A stretch of 64,000 nt of DNA. It comes from Aquipuribacter sp. SD81 (GTDB taxonomy: Bacteria; Actinomycetota; Actinomycetes; Actinomycetales; JBBAYJ01). The notes beneath the pieces are model-generated. The model made no database searches. It was given only the letters and a program-made list of their open reading frames with translations, and was not told the DNA's origin. A program made the position numbers and the translations under genes. Positions 49,340-56,585 of the stretch are shown one piece after another (positions within the stretch are counted from its first letter, which is position 1; each line of letters starts with the position of its first letter). The stretch lies in NCBI RefSeq assembly GCF_037153975.1, contig NZ_JBBAYJ010000015.1, positions 1-64,000 on the forward strand. Reading direction: 5' to 3'.

Positions 49340-50833
49340 GTGACGGTTATTCGAGCGGTCCTCTACACGCGTCTGTCCGAGTCGGACGAGGCTTCGACCT
49401 CTCTCGCGCGACAGGAGGCCGACCTCCGCGCCCTCGCCGACCGCGAGGGCTGGACCGTCACTGAGGTCCTCGCCGACGACGGGCTCTCCGGCGGCAAGGA
49501 CAGGGTGAAGGCCGACCGTGCGCTCGACCTCCTCCGGAGCGGCGCCGCTGACGTGCTCGCCGTCTGGAAGCTCGACAGGTGGAGCCGGCAGGGCATCGGC
49601 ACCGTGGCACGCCTCATGGACGTGCTCGAGGAGCGCCCCGAAGCACTCTTCGTCGCAGACCGCGACGGCATCCGGTCCGACCAGGCCGGGTGGCGCCTCA
49701 CCGCCGCCGTCCTGTCCGAGGTCGCCCGTACCGAGCGGGAGAACACTCAGGTCCGCGTGCGCTCGGCCATCAAGAGGATGCGCCGTGAGGGCCGCTTCCC
49801 CGGCGGAAACGTCCCCTATGGCTACCGCACAGCGGCGGCGCCGGACGGCCCGGGCCGCGTTCTCGAGATCGACCCTGACGAGGCCGCCGTCGTGCGCGAG
49901 GCCGCCTCTCGCGCCATCGCCGGGGAGAGCCTCTACGCCATCTCCAAGGACTTCGGCAGGCGCGGGCTCAAGCCTCGCCGCGCCAAGGAGTGGAGCATTT
50001 CCTCGCTCCAGGTAGTGCTCACGAGCGAGCCCGTCGTCGGTCGCCTCACCAAGGTCTCCCACGTCACCGAGGGCGGCCGCACCCGCCGCGTGCGAGACGT
50101 CGTCCGCGACGACGACGGCAACCCCGTCCAGATGTGGCCGCCCGTCCTCGACCTCGAGACCTGGCACCGCGTCCGGGCACGCTTCTCCGCCCGCGGGGAG
50201 AACGCCGTGGCGCCTCGCCGCCGCCGCGCCCGTCTCCTGTCCGGCATCGTCACCTGTGGACTATGCGGACGGCCGCTGTACGTGCGGACCAACGCTCGCC
50301 AGGACCTCGCCTACGCATGCAGTGCTGGCTCGCAGGGCAAATCCTGCCCCGGCGTCTCGATCTCCTGTCCGCACCTCGAGGACTACGTGACGGAGCAGTT
50401 CCTCGCCGACGTCGGTCCGGCGGAGGTGGTCGACCGCGTCGTGGAGGCGCCCGACGACGCCGACGCCGCCGAGGTGGAGGCCTCCATCGCCGCGACGACG
50501 CGGCAGATGGGCGACGACGACGCCGACGTGGAGGCCCTGTCCAAGCGCCTCGCCGCGCTCAAGGAGCGCCGGGCCGTCATCCGCTCACGTCCGCGAGAGC
50601 GCCGGGTCCGCATCGTCCCCACCGGCCGCACCTTCGCCGAGGAGTGGGAGGACGGCGACCTCGTCCGCCGCCGCGAGCTCCTCGAGGCCAACACGGCCGT
50701 CATGGCCATCGCCAAGGGCAAGAAGGGCCGGAAGACCTTCGACCCGTCCCGCGTGACGTGGGTGACGACGCCACCGCATCCCGCGGACGCAGAGCACCCC
50801 AACGCGCTCACGTCCCCGCGCCGCGTGGTCTGA
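49340..50833 (+). CDS. Large serine recombinase (integrase)
   Basis: 497 residues. The N-terminal resolvase domain has AVLYTRLSESDEASTSLARQ with the nucleophile Ser13, DDGLSGGKDRVKADRALDLL and VWKLDRWSRQG. A recombinase domain follows (RFPGGNVPYGYR, LKPRRAKEWSISSLQVVLTS), then a zinc-ribbon (IVTCGLCGRPLYVRTNARQD, CSAGSQGKSCPG) and a coiled-coil region after residue ~370, the full large-serine-integrase plan. It reads inward from attL. GTG start only 12 bp from the core, with no clear ribosome-binding site. It should catalyse integration into comM, and excision with a helper directionality factor. Confidence 0.95.
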   Translation: MTVIRAVLYTRLSESDEASTSLARQEADLRALADREGWTVTEVLADDGLSGGKDRVKADRALDLLRSGAADVLAVWKLDRWSRQGIGTVARLMDVLEERPEALFVADRDGIRSDQAGWRLTAAVLSEVARTERENTQVRVRSAIKRMRREGRFPGGNVPYGYRTAAAPDGPGRVLEIDPDEAAVVREAASRAIAGESLYAISKDFGRRGLKPRRAKEWSISSLQVVLTSEPVVGRLTKVSHVTEGGRTRRVRDVVRDDDGNPVQMWPPVLDLETWHRVRARFSARGENAVAPRRRRARLLSGIVTCGLCGRPLYVRTNARQDLAYACSAGSQGKSCPGVSISCPHLEDYVTEQFLADVGPAEVVDRVVEAPDDADAAEVEASIAATTRQMGDDDADVEALSKRLAALKERRAVIRSRPRERRVRIVPTGRTFAEEWEDGDLVRRRELLEANTAVMAIAKGKKGRKTFDPSRVTWVTTPPHPADAEHPNALTSPRRVV

Positions 50834-50907
50834 GCAGATCCGAGATCCTCGCAGACCTCCTAGGTGAGAGGGCCTGTAAACGGCCCGCCGACCGAGGAGC
50901 CCCCACC
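50834..50907. other. Integrase to zinc-finger spacer
   Basis: The 74-bp spacer ends with ACCGAGGAGCCCCC, a ribosome-binding site for the GTG at 50908. No other feature seen. Confidence 0.5.
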
Positions 50908-51169
50908 GTGCCCGCGTCGACGACGCTCGAGGACCACCTAGTCACGCGCTACCCGGACGACACCGTCCCCGAGGCCGCCGCCCGCCGGGCCGCGGTCCTC
51001 CGCGCCGCCCTGCGCCGCGTCCGCGCCGCCGAGGTTATGGAGCGCGCGACGTTCAAACGCTGCCCCCAATGCGCGCGAGACCTGCCGCTCGAGAGCTTCC
51101 ACCGGAAACTCCGCGCGGCCGGACGGGCGCGCCTCCTCGTGCAAGGAGTGCCGACGCGGCCGACACTGA
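50908..51169 (+). pseudogene. Small two-CxxC zinc-finger protein, apparently frameshifted
   Basis: Starts with GTG and GAGGAG upstream: VPASTTLEDHLVTRYPDD, a helical Arg-rich stretch, then KRCPQCARDLPLESFHRKLR. The second half of the zinc motif (DGRASSCKECRRGRH and stop at 51169) lies in the frame one base on. Removing one G at about 51120-51122 joins both halves into a ~86-residue protein typical of phage HNH-associated zinc ribbons. As read, the frame instead runs to 51273 without the second CxxC. Either a mutation, a sequencing error, or a real shifted product. Confidence 0.65.
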
Positions 51170-51199
51170 GTGACGACGCGGGGCCGGAGCGTGGCGGCC

Positions 51200-51326
51200 G
51201 GTGGGGTTTTGGTGCTCCAGGTGGGGTTTTCCCACTTCTCCCCCATTACCTCTATATGGAGGCTCTCTTATAAGGGGAATGGGGGCAGGTGGGCCAAAAC
51301 CCCACCTGAGACCTTAAAACCCCACC
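51200..51326. repeat. Symmetrical four-copy GGTGGGGTTTT array (origin- or operator-like)
   Basis: GGTGGGGTTTT occurs at 51200-51210 and 51220-51230, and its complement AAAACCCCACC at 51296-51306 and 51316-51326. Each pair is 20 bp apart, and both pairs are symmetrical about position ~51263. Inside them, CCCACTTCTCCCCCATT (from 51231) faces AATGGGGGCAGGTGGG (to 51293), an imperfect inner dyad. The centre (51249-51275) is AT-rich for this genome, with TCTATATGG and TTATAAGG. This resembles a replication origin with inverted iterons or a regulator-binding hub. Confidence 0.75.
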
Positions 51327-51587
51327 TAGCCCTCCGCGGCGAGCCCCCGTGAGCGCCTGGGTCACTCTGCTCGCAGACGTCCCAAGTAGAGACCACCGCC
51401 GGCCGGTCGACGCCGACCCCGCGCCCCTGGCGTCCCCTTCCGCCTTGCCGAGCGCCCGGCTCCCGGCCGGCGGTCTCCTCCCTCGCCACAAGGCCGTCCG
51501 ACTCGTCCCGTGCGGGTCGGACGGCCTCCCTCTCGCCCCTGTTCCGGCCAATCGCCGGCGACCGTCCGAACCTAGGAGCCCCGCCCC
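51327..51587. other. Structured non-coding stretch
   Basis: No convincing gene. It contains two inverted repeats described separately (51389-51527) and ends with CCTAGGAGCC, the ribosome-binding site of the gene at 51588. Short frames such as 51349-51603 lack recognisable features and a good ribosome-binding site. Confidence 0.5.
51389..51527. ncRNA. Possible structured RNA or terminator pair
   Basis: GAGACC-A-CCGCCGGCCGG (51389-51406) pairs with CCGGCCGGCGGTCTC (51463-51477) apart from small bulges. AGGCCGTCCGAC (51491-51502) pairs perfectly with GTCGGACGGCCT (51516-51527) around a 13-nt loop. Two strong stems in a gene-free part of the element suggest a non-coding RNA or transcription terminators. 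No T-tract follows. Confidence 0.4.
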
Positions 51588-51827
51588 ATGGCCCGACGCC
51601 TGACTTGCTCGGTATGCAACTCGACCTTCGACGCCAACCCGCAGGGCCGTCCGCCGGAGACGTGCTCCACGGAGTGCCGCCGCGTCGTCCGCTCGCGCTC
51701 CGAGGCCAACCGGGTCGCCCGCAAGCGCGCCGCCACCCGAGAAGAGGCCCTCGACGCCTTCCGCTCTCTCGCCCGCGCCGAGGCCGAGGCCGCCCTTGAG
51801 CGCGCTGGCATCGCCGCTCGCCGCTGA
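51588..51827 (+). CDS. Small zinc-finger protein (C4 type)
   Basis: 79 residues. MARRLTCSVCNSTFDANPQG gives the first CxxC, and ETCSTECRRVVRSRSEANRV supplies the CxxxC partner. The rest is a basic then Ala/Glu-rich helix (RKRAATREEALDAFRSLARA). A compact DNA- or RNA-binding protein is likely. AGGAG lies 10 nt before the ATG. Many actinophages carry such short zinc-finger proteins in the early region. Confidence 0.75.
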   Translation: MARRLTCSVCNSTFDANPQGRPPETCSTECRRVVRSRSEANRVARKRAATREEALDAFRSLARAEAEAALERAGIAARR

Positions 51828-51843
51828 CCGCGCGGCCCAACCA

Positions 51844-51951
51844 CTTCCCCGGCCGTCGTGTCGGGGAGGGAGTCCGTGGTGGGACTTGCAGAAGACCCGA
51901 CCCGCTGAGAGCACCGCGACGCCATCGCGGAGCTCGGTGGGTCGGGTCTTC
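51844..51951. terminator. Pair of strong stem-loops ahead of the repA-like gene
   Basis: CTTCCCCG (51844-51851) faces CGGGGAG about 10 nt on. GAAGACCCGACCC (51891-51903) pairs perfectly with GGGTCGGGTCTTC (51939-51951), and the loop itself contains CCGCGA-cgcca-TCGCGG. The nested long hairpin would stop or attenuate transcription, or act as an RNA or origin structure. The region 51828-52157 holds no gene otherwise. Confidence 0.55.
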
Positions 51952-52157
51952 GCCCCTCCGCCCGAGACCTCCCGCCCCCACTCGTCAAGCGTGACGGACC
52001 GCCCGTGACGGGACTGACGAGGACCCCGCGAAACCGCTGGTCAACGGCCGCGCCTCAACGCGTCACCGCACCGAGTCCGGTGTTGAAGAGCGCATGACGG
52101 GGTTGGCCCCCGGCGACAACTCCCACCACCCCAGACCTCCGCCAGAAGGACTCCCCC

Positions 52158-53504
52158 GTGCGACGCCCCACCATCGAGCAACTGGCCGCCGACCTCGGCG
52201 CCACCGACCCTGTCCCCACCGACGACGGCCTCCGCGCCCTCTGCCCCGCGTGCATGACCGGCGCAGCCCTCACGATCACCACTCCTGTCCCCGGAACGGG
52301 CGCGACCCTGTCGTGTGCGTCCGGATGCCACCTCGGCGACATCGCGGAGGCACGAGGCCTCACCCAGGCACGCCTCGACGCGTTCCTTGAGAGCGCCACG
52401 ACCCGCGACGCCCCGGCCGCTGCAAGTAACCTCGCCGCCGGCCTCCTGGACCGGCACGACCTGTCCAGCCTCCCGGCCGCTGAGCCGCTCATCGCCGACA
52501 CGCTCGACCGTCGCACCGTCGCCTTCCTCGCCGGCGCACCCGGCTCCTACAAGACCTTCACCGCGCTCGCGTGGGCGTGCTCCATCGCCACGGGCACCGC
52601 GTGGCTGGGACGCCAGGCCGAGCCCGGCAAGGTGCTCTATGTCGCAGCAGAGGGCACAGGTGGCCTCGACGCCCGCGTGACCGCTTGGGAGCGGCACAAC
52701 GGGATGACAGTCCCCGCCGGGAAGCTCACTGTCTTCCCGGACGCCTTACCGCTGGCAGACCCTGAGGTCCTGGAGGGCGTGTGCCGTCTCGCCGCCGCGG
52801 AGGACTACGACCTCGTGGTCGTGGACACCCTCGCCCGAGCCGCCCACGGCCTCGTTGAGGAGAGCTCGAAGGACATGGGCCTCCTCATGGACGCTGCGCA
52901 CCGCGTCCGCCGAGCGACAACCCGCGGCACCGTCCTCTTCCTCCACCACTCCTCCAAGAGCGGCGCCACCCTTCGCGGGTCCTCTGCGCTCGAGGGCGCC
53001 AGCGACACCGTCTGGACGTCCACCCGCAAGGGCCGCGGCGTGCTGCTCCGGTGCGTCCGCGCCAAGGACCGCGACTTCGACGCCGACGTCTTCGACCTGG
53101 CACCGAACGCGTCCGGTGACTCCATCGTCCTCGCCCTCCGCGACGACACCGAGCAGGACAAGACCCCTGGCGGTCTCCGCGAGGAGACGCTCACCGTCTG
53201 GCGGGACCTCGACCAGACCTTCGGCGCCGCCCGGCAGACCTTCTCGAGAAGCGAGGCCTTCCGAGCGGTCCGTGAGGCCGCGCGGGACGACGCCACGGGC
53301 CTCTCCGACGCGACGCTCCGCCGGCGTCTCAACGACCTTCTCGAGCTCGGCACGGTCGTCCGCGTCGCGGCACCCTCCGGCTCCCGCGCCGACCGCTTCA
53401 CCTTGGCCCGCGACACCGCAGAGCGTCACGGCCTGCCGCTGCACAACGTCATGCGCGACGACGGCGACACGTTCCTCGACGCCGTCACCGCGCCGGCCGC
53501 CTGA
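52158..53504 (+). CDS. RepA-like zinc-finger AAA ATPase (replicative helicase/primase-helicase type)
   Basis: 448 residues. A zinc-binding module near the N-terminus has Cys29 and Cys32 (CPAC) and Cys53/Cys57 (CASGCH), as in primase zinc domains. A RecA-fold ATPase follows: Walker A GAPGSYKT at 126-133 and Walker B DLVVVDT with Asp223, then FLHHSSKSGATLRGSSALEG, the pattern of RepA/AAA_25 hexameric helicases. The C-terminal part looks like winged helix (LSDATLRRRLNDLLELGTVV). It probably replicates the excised element from the repeat region at 51200. GTG start; weak GAAGGA upstream. Confidence 0.85.
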   Translation: MRRPTIEQLAADLGATDPVPTDDGLRALCPACMTGAALTITTPVPGTGATLSCASGCHLGDIAEARGLTQARLDAFLESATTRDAPAAASNLAAGLLDRHDLSSLPAAEPLIADTLDRRTVAFLAGAPGSYKTFTALAWACSIATGTAWLGRQAEPGKVLYVAAEGTGGLDARVTAWERHNGMTVPAGKLTVFPDALPLADPEVLEGVCRLAAAEDYDLVVVDTLARAAHGLVEESSKDMGLLMDAAHRVRRATTRGTVLFLHHSSKSGATLRGSSALEGASDTVWTSTRKGRGVLLRCVRAKDRDFDADVFDLAPNASGDSIVLALRDDTEQDKTPGGLREETLTVWRDLDQTFGAARQTFSRSEAFRAVREAARDDATGLSDATLRRRLNDLLELGTVVRVAAPSGSRADRFTLARDTAERHGLPLHNVMRDDGDTFLDAVTAPAA

Positions 53505-53537
53505 GACCCACAACTCCCCCACCACGGAAGGACCACC

Positions 53538-54032
53538 ATGACCGCCACCCTCACCCGTCCCGCGCCGCTCACGCTCCCCGGCTGGCTCCGCGAGACCTCC
53601 GCGACCGACGCCGAGGCCTCCGACCTCCTCGAGGCCCTCAGCGAGGTCGGCGCCCGCCCCCGCCAGCCCGGCGGCCTCATCGGCGCCGCACGCCGCTACG
53701 GCCTGCCGCTGAGGCTCCACACCATCGCCGCCCGCGTCGCCGCGGACTACGTCACCGCCCGCGACGCCCGGGAGGCGGAGATCCTCGAGCACCGCCTCAC
53801 CGCCCGCGAGGAGGCCGCCGTCACCGACGTCCGCCCCTCCCGCGACGGCGGCCACCTCGTGTACGCGGAGTGCGCGAGGTGCGGCCGCACCGTCCAGCAC
53901 GGCGGCGGCCCGGTCGACGGTCCCGTCGACCTCGGCCACCGCACGGCCCACTGCGAGTGCTCGGACTACTTCCTCGTGGACCCCAACGGCGTGGTCGCCG
54001 CCCTTGGCCTCACCGCCTCGCCGGAGGCGTGA
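53538..54032 (+). CDS. Hypothetical element protein with Cys/His cluster
   Basis: 164 residues, family not recognised. The N-terminal half is helical (LPGWLRETSATDAEASDLLE, then RRYGLPLRLHTIAARVAADY). The C-terminal half has CARCGRTVQHGGGP and HRTAHCECSDYFLV, a likely zinc site. GGAAGGA lies 8 nt before the ATG. Its stop overlaps the next gene's GTG, so it is coupled to the HNH nuclease gene. Confidence 0.75.
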   Translation: MTATLTRPAPLTLPGWLRETSATDAEASDLLEALSEVGARPRQPGGLIGAARRYGLPLRLHTIAARVAADYVTARDAREAEILEHRLTAREEAAVTDVRPSRDGGHLVYAECARCGRTVQHGGGPVDGPVDLGHRTAHCECSDYFLVDPNGVVAALGLTASPEA

Positions 54033-54313
54033 CGGTGCCCTGGGAGACGTCCAACCGCCGGAGTCGCCTACCCCGCGACTGGCAGACCCGACGGCGACAG
54101 ATCCTCAACCGTGACGGTCACTCCTGTCGCACCCTGGACCCCGAGACCGGGCAGATGTGCTGCGCGCCCGCCCGAGAAGTCGACCACGTCATCCCCGGCG
54201 ACGACCACCGGCCGTCCAATCTCCGCGCCATTTGTACGCCGTGCCACCGCGTGAAGAGCAGCGCCGAAGGCCGGGCGGCCATGAAGTCTCGGACCTTGGC
54301 CAGGCGTGCATGA
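54029..54313 (+). CDS. HNH endonuclease
   Basis: 94 residues. The ββα-metal fold is readable: ILNRDGHSCRTLDPETGQMC, then REVDHVIPGDDHRPSNLRAI and CTPCHRVKSSAEG; the catalytic His is in VDHVIP and the zinc is held by the four Cys. Small HNH proteins next to terminase genes cut DNA during packaging in many phages. GTG at 54029 overlaps the upstream stop (GTGA); GTG at 54035 is an alternative. It is the last gene of the rightward early block. Confidence 0.9.
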   Translation: MTVPWETSNRRSRLPRDWQTRRRQILNRDGHSCRTLDPETGQMCCAPAREVDHVIPGDDHRPSNLRAICTPCHRVKSSAEGRAAMKSRTLARRA

Positions 54314-54335
54314 CTTGGACTGGCCGTGGACGGCA

Positions 54336-54950
54336 CTAGTCGTCTCTGCTATCACGCGAGCAGACCCCTTCACCAGAATGGTCGGCTTGCTGCTCGGACT
54401 GCCGGAAGCCGGACAAGCGCAGGTTCGAGACATTGTCACCTATGAGAGGGGACCCCTTGGTGTTCTCGTCCCATCCTTCAATGGTGACACCCTCGACATT
54501 GACCATGTTGACGAGGTGATTACTGGACCCATCGCCATACAGGTTGCTGATCGTCACCCCCCGACTACTTCGGATTCTATGGAATGCACCAGCGCCGCCG
54601 CCCGGACGAGCCGGAGAAACGTCACTACGGTCATAACGCAAATCGACATAATGACCCTTGCATGCTGCGTGAGGACACTTGAACTCGCCCTTCGGTTCCC
54701 GCTTGCCGAGGAAGACGAAGGTGTCATCGCACCAGACGCAGCGATATACCGTAGATGGTGACGGCGTGCCCGACGGCCACGTCCGCGCAGAATCTCGGAA
54801 GTCGATACGGTTGCCACATTCGCGGCATTCGGTCTTGAACCGTCGTGCCCGCTTAGTCGACTCGACCACCAGCAATATGGAAGCGCTACATTCAGAGCAG
54901 ACAAATAGGAAGCGAAGCGACGGAGTGCCTCTCATATTGCTGCTCCGCAT
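54336..54950 (-). CDS. Lower-GC zinc-ribbon cargo protein of unknown function
   Basis: 204 residues; family not recognised. Four Cys pairs are spread as CSEC (~18), CREC (~42), CVWC (~71) and CPHAAC (~90), suggesting two zinc ribbons. The second half has short beta-rich repeats (VTISNLYGDGSSNHLVNMVN, VEGVTIEGWDEN), somewhat like a parallel beta solenoid. Base composition is visibly lower in GC than the rest, which points to recent acquisition. It follows the small membrane protein gene by 9 bp and is convergent with the HNH gene. A competing frame on the plus strand has no recognisable features. Confidence 0.6.
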   Translation of the reverse strand: MRSSNMRGTPSLRFLFVCSECSASILLVVESTKRARRFKTECRECGNRIDFRDSARTWPSGTPSPSTVYRCVWCDDTFVFLGKREPKGEFKCPHAACKGHYVDLRYDRSDVSPARPGGGAGAFHRIRSSRGVTISNLYGDGSSNHLVNMVNVEGVTIEGWDENTKGSPLIGDNVSNLRLSGFRQSEQQADHSGEGVCSRDSRDD

Positions 54951-54959
54951 ACGCGCCCG

Positions 54960-55343
54960 CTAATTGGCACCATCATCGCCTCGCTCCGTGATCTGCTCGA
55001 AGTCAAGATCCTCGGCGTCATCCGCTTGAAGTATCTGCCGACCCTTCGTGACGCTGATTGGCCCACTATGCATACGTCGCAGGGAGCCGAAGTGCATCAA
55101 CGGAACGGCTGAGTCTGTGGGGGAGCCGGCGGTCGTGCTGCGACTGCGAGACAACCGCTCAGCCAGTCCGGCCAGGACAGTGCCAAGGACACCGAGCGTG
55201 GCGACAACAACGCCTGCCAGGGTGCGAGGCCAACCCGGCTCTGGCAGGAACCAGGCTCCGAGAGCAGCACCGAGCGCGGCGAGGGTCAGCGCCACGCCAG
55301 CCGCCGAACGAAGCGGGGAGCCAGTCGTTGACGGCGTCTGCAC
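54960..55343 (-). CDS. Small cargo membrane protein (two membrane helices)
   Basis: 127 residues. Two hydrophobic segments (about 14-33 and 41-60: GVALTLAALGAALGAWFLP, AGVVVATLGVLGTVLAGLA) are followed by a Ser/Arg-rich and then acidic cytoplasmic tail. Family not recognised. It precedes the zinc-ribbon gene with a 9-bp gap, so both form a small leftward operon. A membrane protein coupled to a soluble metal-binding partner is a layout often seen in phage-exclusion systems, which is inference only. Confidence 0.6.
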   Translation of the reverse strand: MQTPSTTGSPLRSAAGVALTLAALGAALGAWFLPEPGWPRTLAGVVVATLGVLGTVLAGLAERLSRSRSTTAGSPTDSAVPLMHFGSLRRMHSGPISVTKGRQILQADDAEDLDFEQITERGDDGAN

Positions 55344-55641
55344 GCACGCACGTTACGTCTTCGTCCCTCGAACTTGGAAGAGATATGCAACTTGCGCTGC
55401 CGCTGCGCTCCGTCACGATGCGCCGCACGCCAGGTCAGTCGCTCCTATGGGCGCCAGCCGGGGCCGCAGTCGGCGTGGCAAATGCACGGCACCAGGGCGA
55501 CGTGACGACACCGCCCCCTCACCGGGTGGGGGGGGTTCCCTTGCGCTCCCTCTTCAAACAGTCGGAGAGGGCTGGCCCTCGACCTCCGCGTAGTAGCGCC
55601 TGGCGTTTTTCTGACCACCACCCGCACCCCGGAAGGGACCC
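55344..55641. promoter_or_regulatory. Divergent control region between cargo and terminase blocks
   Basis: A ~300-bp gene-free stretch between the leftward cargo and the rightward terS block. It ends with CCGGAAGGGACCC, the ribosome-binding site for the ATG at 55642. Promoters for both blocks should lie here; I cannot assign hexamers with confidence. Short frames crossing it have no recognisable features. Confidence 0.45.
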
Positions 55642-56028
55642 ATGAACCCCGAACCCACCGCCGACCACGACGCCTACGAGTGCCCTCCTCCGCCGGCCGG
55701 CATCACCGAGCGCGCCGCCGCGTTCTGGTCCGACTTCCACGACGAGATGGACGAGGACGACCTCGACCCGGACGCCCGCGAGACCGCCATCCTCACCGAG
55801 GCCGTCCGCGCCATGAGCACCGTCGACCGCCTCGAGGACCAGGCCTCGCGCCTCGAGTCCGTCCTCGTCCCCGGCTCCACCGGCAACGAGCGCGTCCACC
55901 CGGTCCTCGCCGAGATCGACAAGAACCGCAAGACCATCGCCACCCTCCTGACCGCGCTCAAGCCGCCGGCGGACCGCTCCGCCATCGGGAGGGCCAACGC
56001 GGCACGGCGCCGCGACCGGCGGAGGTGA
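55642..56028 (+). CDS. P27-type phage small terminase subunit
   Basis: 128 residues. DARETAILTEAVRAMSTVDR is the helical DNA-recognition part, and GSTGNERVHPVLAEIDKNRK followed by TIATLLTALKPP is the C-terminal signature of the P27/TerS family, where a GSTGxxxxHP element is typical. TerS marks phage DNA for packaging; in satellites it redirects helper capsids. No large terminase gene is nearby. Start ATG with GGAAGGG upstream. The C-terminus is strongly basic (ARRRDRRR). Confidence 0.7.
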   Translation: MNPEPTADHDAYECPPPPAGITERAAAFWSDFHDEMDEDDLDPDARETAILTEAVRAMSTVDRLEDQASRLESVLVPGSTGNERVHPVLAEIDKNRKTIATLLTALKPPADRSAIGRANAARRRDRRR

Positions 56029-56034
56029 CGCGCC

Positions 56035-56313
56035 GTGCCTCGAGCTCGCCGCCGTCCCCGCGCCGCTCCCCTCCCCGCGACGCCGCACCGCTCCGGTGAC
56101 CCCGTCCTGGACGAGGCCCGGACCGCCGTAGCGGCCCTGTACGCGCTGGACGGCACCTCGTCCCTCCTCCGGGCCTTCACCGCCCGCCACGGCCACGCGG
56201 AGGACGCCGTCGCCGCTCTCCGATCCGCTCACCGCGAGCAGACGACCGCCACGGGGCTCTCCGTCTCCTCGGCCGCGTGGCAGCACGCGGTCCGCGACCT
56301 CTCCGACCCCTAG
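56035..56313 (+). CDS. Small phage-like hypothetical protein
   Basis: 92 residues, Arg/Ala-rich leader then a helical segment (VLDEARTAVAALYALDGTSS, LLRAFTARHGHAEDAVAALR). Family not recognised. GGAGGTGA lies directly after the terS stop and 7 nt before the GTG start, an excellent ribosome-binding site, so it belongs to the terS operon. Confidence 0.65.
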   Translation: MPRARRRPRAAPLPATPHRSGDPVLDEARTAVAALYALDGTSSLLRAFTARHGHAEDAVAALRSAHREQTTATGLSVSSAAWQHAVRDLSDP

Positions 56314-56322
56314 GAGTCCCCC

Positions 56323-56583
56323 GTGCCACACCCCTCCCGTGACGCCATCGGCGCCGCGGCCCGTGAGGCCTACGCCTCATGGTCCGGCCGTCGCCGCGGT
56401 CCCAACGGCCGCGACGAGGTGGAGGGCCGCGTCTTCGCCCTCCACGGCTCCGACCGGGCGGTTTGTGCGGCTCTTGCCCGCGCCCGCCGCGCTCGCCTCG
56501 AGCACGACACGAACACGGCTCTCGCCCGCCGCGTCCTCGCCGACCTCGAGGCCGCCCCCACCAGCCACACCGAAGGAGCTTGA
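56323..56583 (+). CDS. Small phage-like hypothetical protein
   Basis: 86 residues: DAIGAAAREAYASWSGRRRG, then RVFALHGSDRAVCAALARAR and HDTNTALARRVLADLEA. Helical and basic; family not recognised. The preceding stop codon is part of its TAGGAG ribosome-binding site, 9 nt before the GTG, which supports real expression in the terS operon. Confidence 0.65.
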   Translation: MPHPSRDAIGAAAREAYASWSGRRRGPNGRDEVEGRVFALHGSDRAVCAALARARRARLEHDTNTALARRVLADLEAAPTSHTEGA

Positions 56584-56585
56584 CC

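Noticed and set aside
49337-50167. 276-codon frame antisense to the integrase
   Set aside because: No family features; the plus-strand frame is a clear serine recombinase.
51252-51981. Two minus-strand frames across the zinc-finger gene and hairpins
   Set aside because: Low-complexity Arg/Gly sequence; they overlap the better-supported zinc-finger gene and the repeat array.
54306-54761. 151-codon plus-strand frame opposite the zinc-ribbon gene
   Set aside because: No recognisable motif or ribosome-binding site; the minus frame has four Cys pairs and an operon partner.
55048-55645. Plus-strand frames over the small membrane protein gene and its upstream region
   Set aside because: Composition is shadow-like; the minus-strand gene has clear membrane helices.
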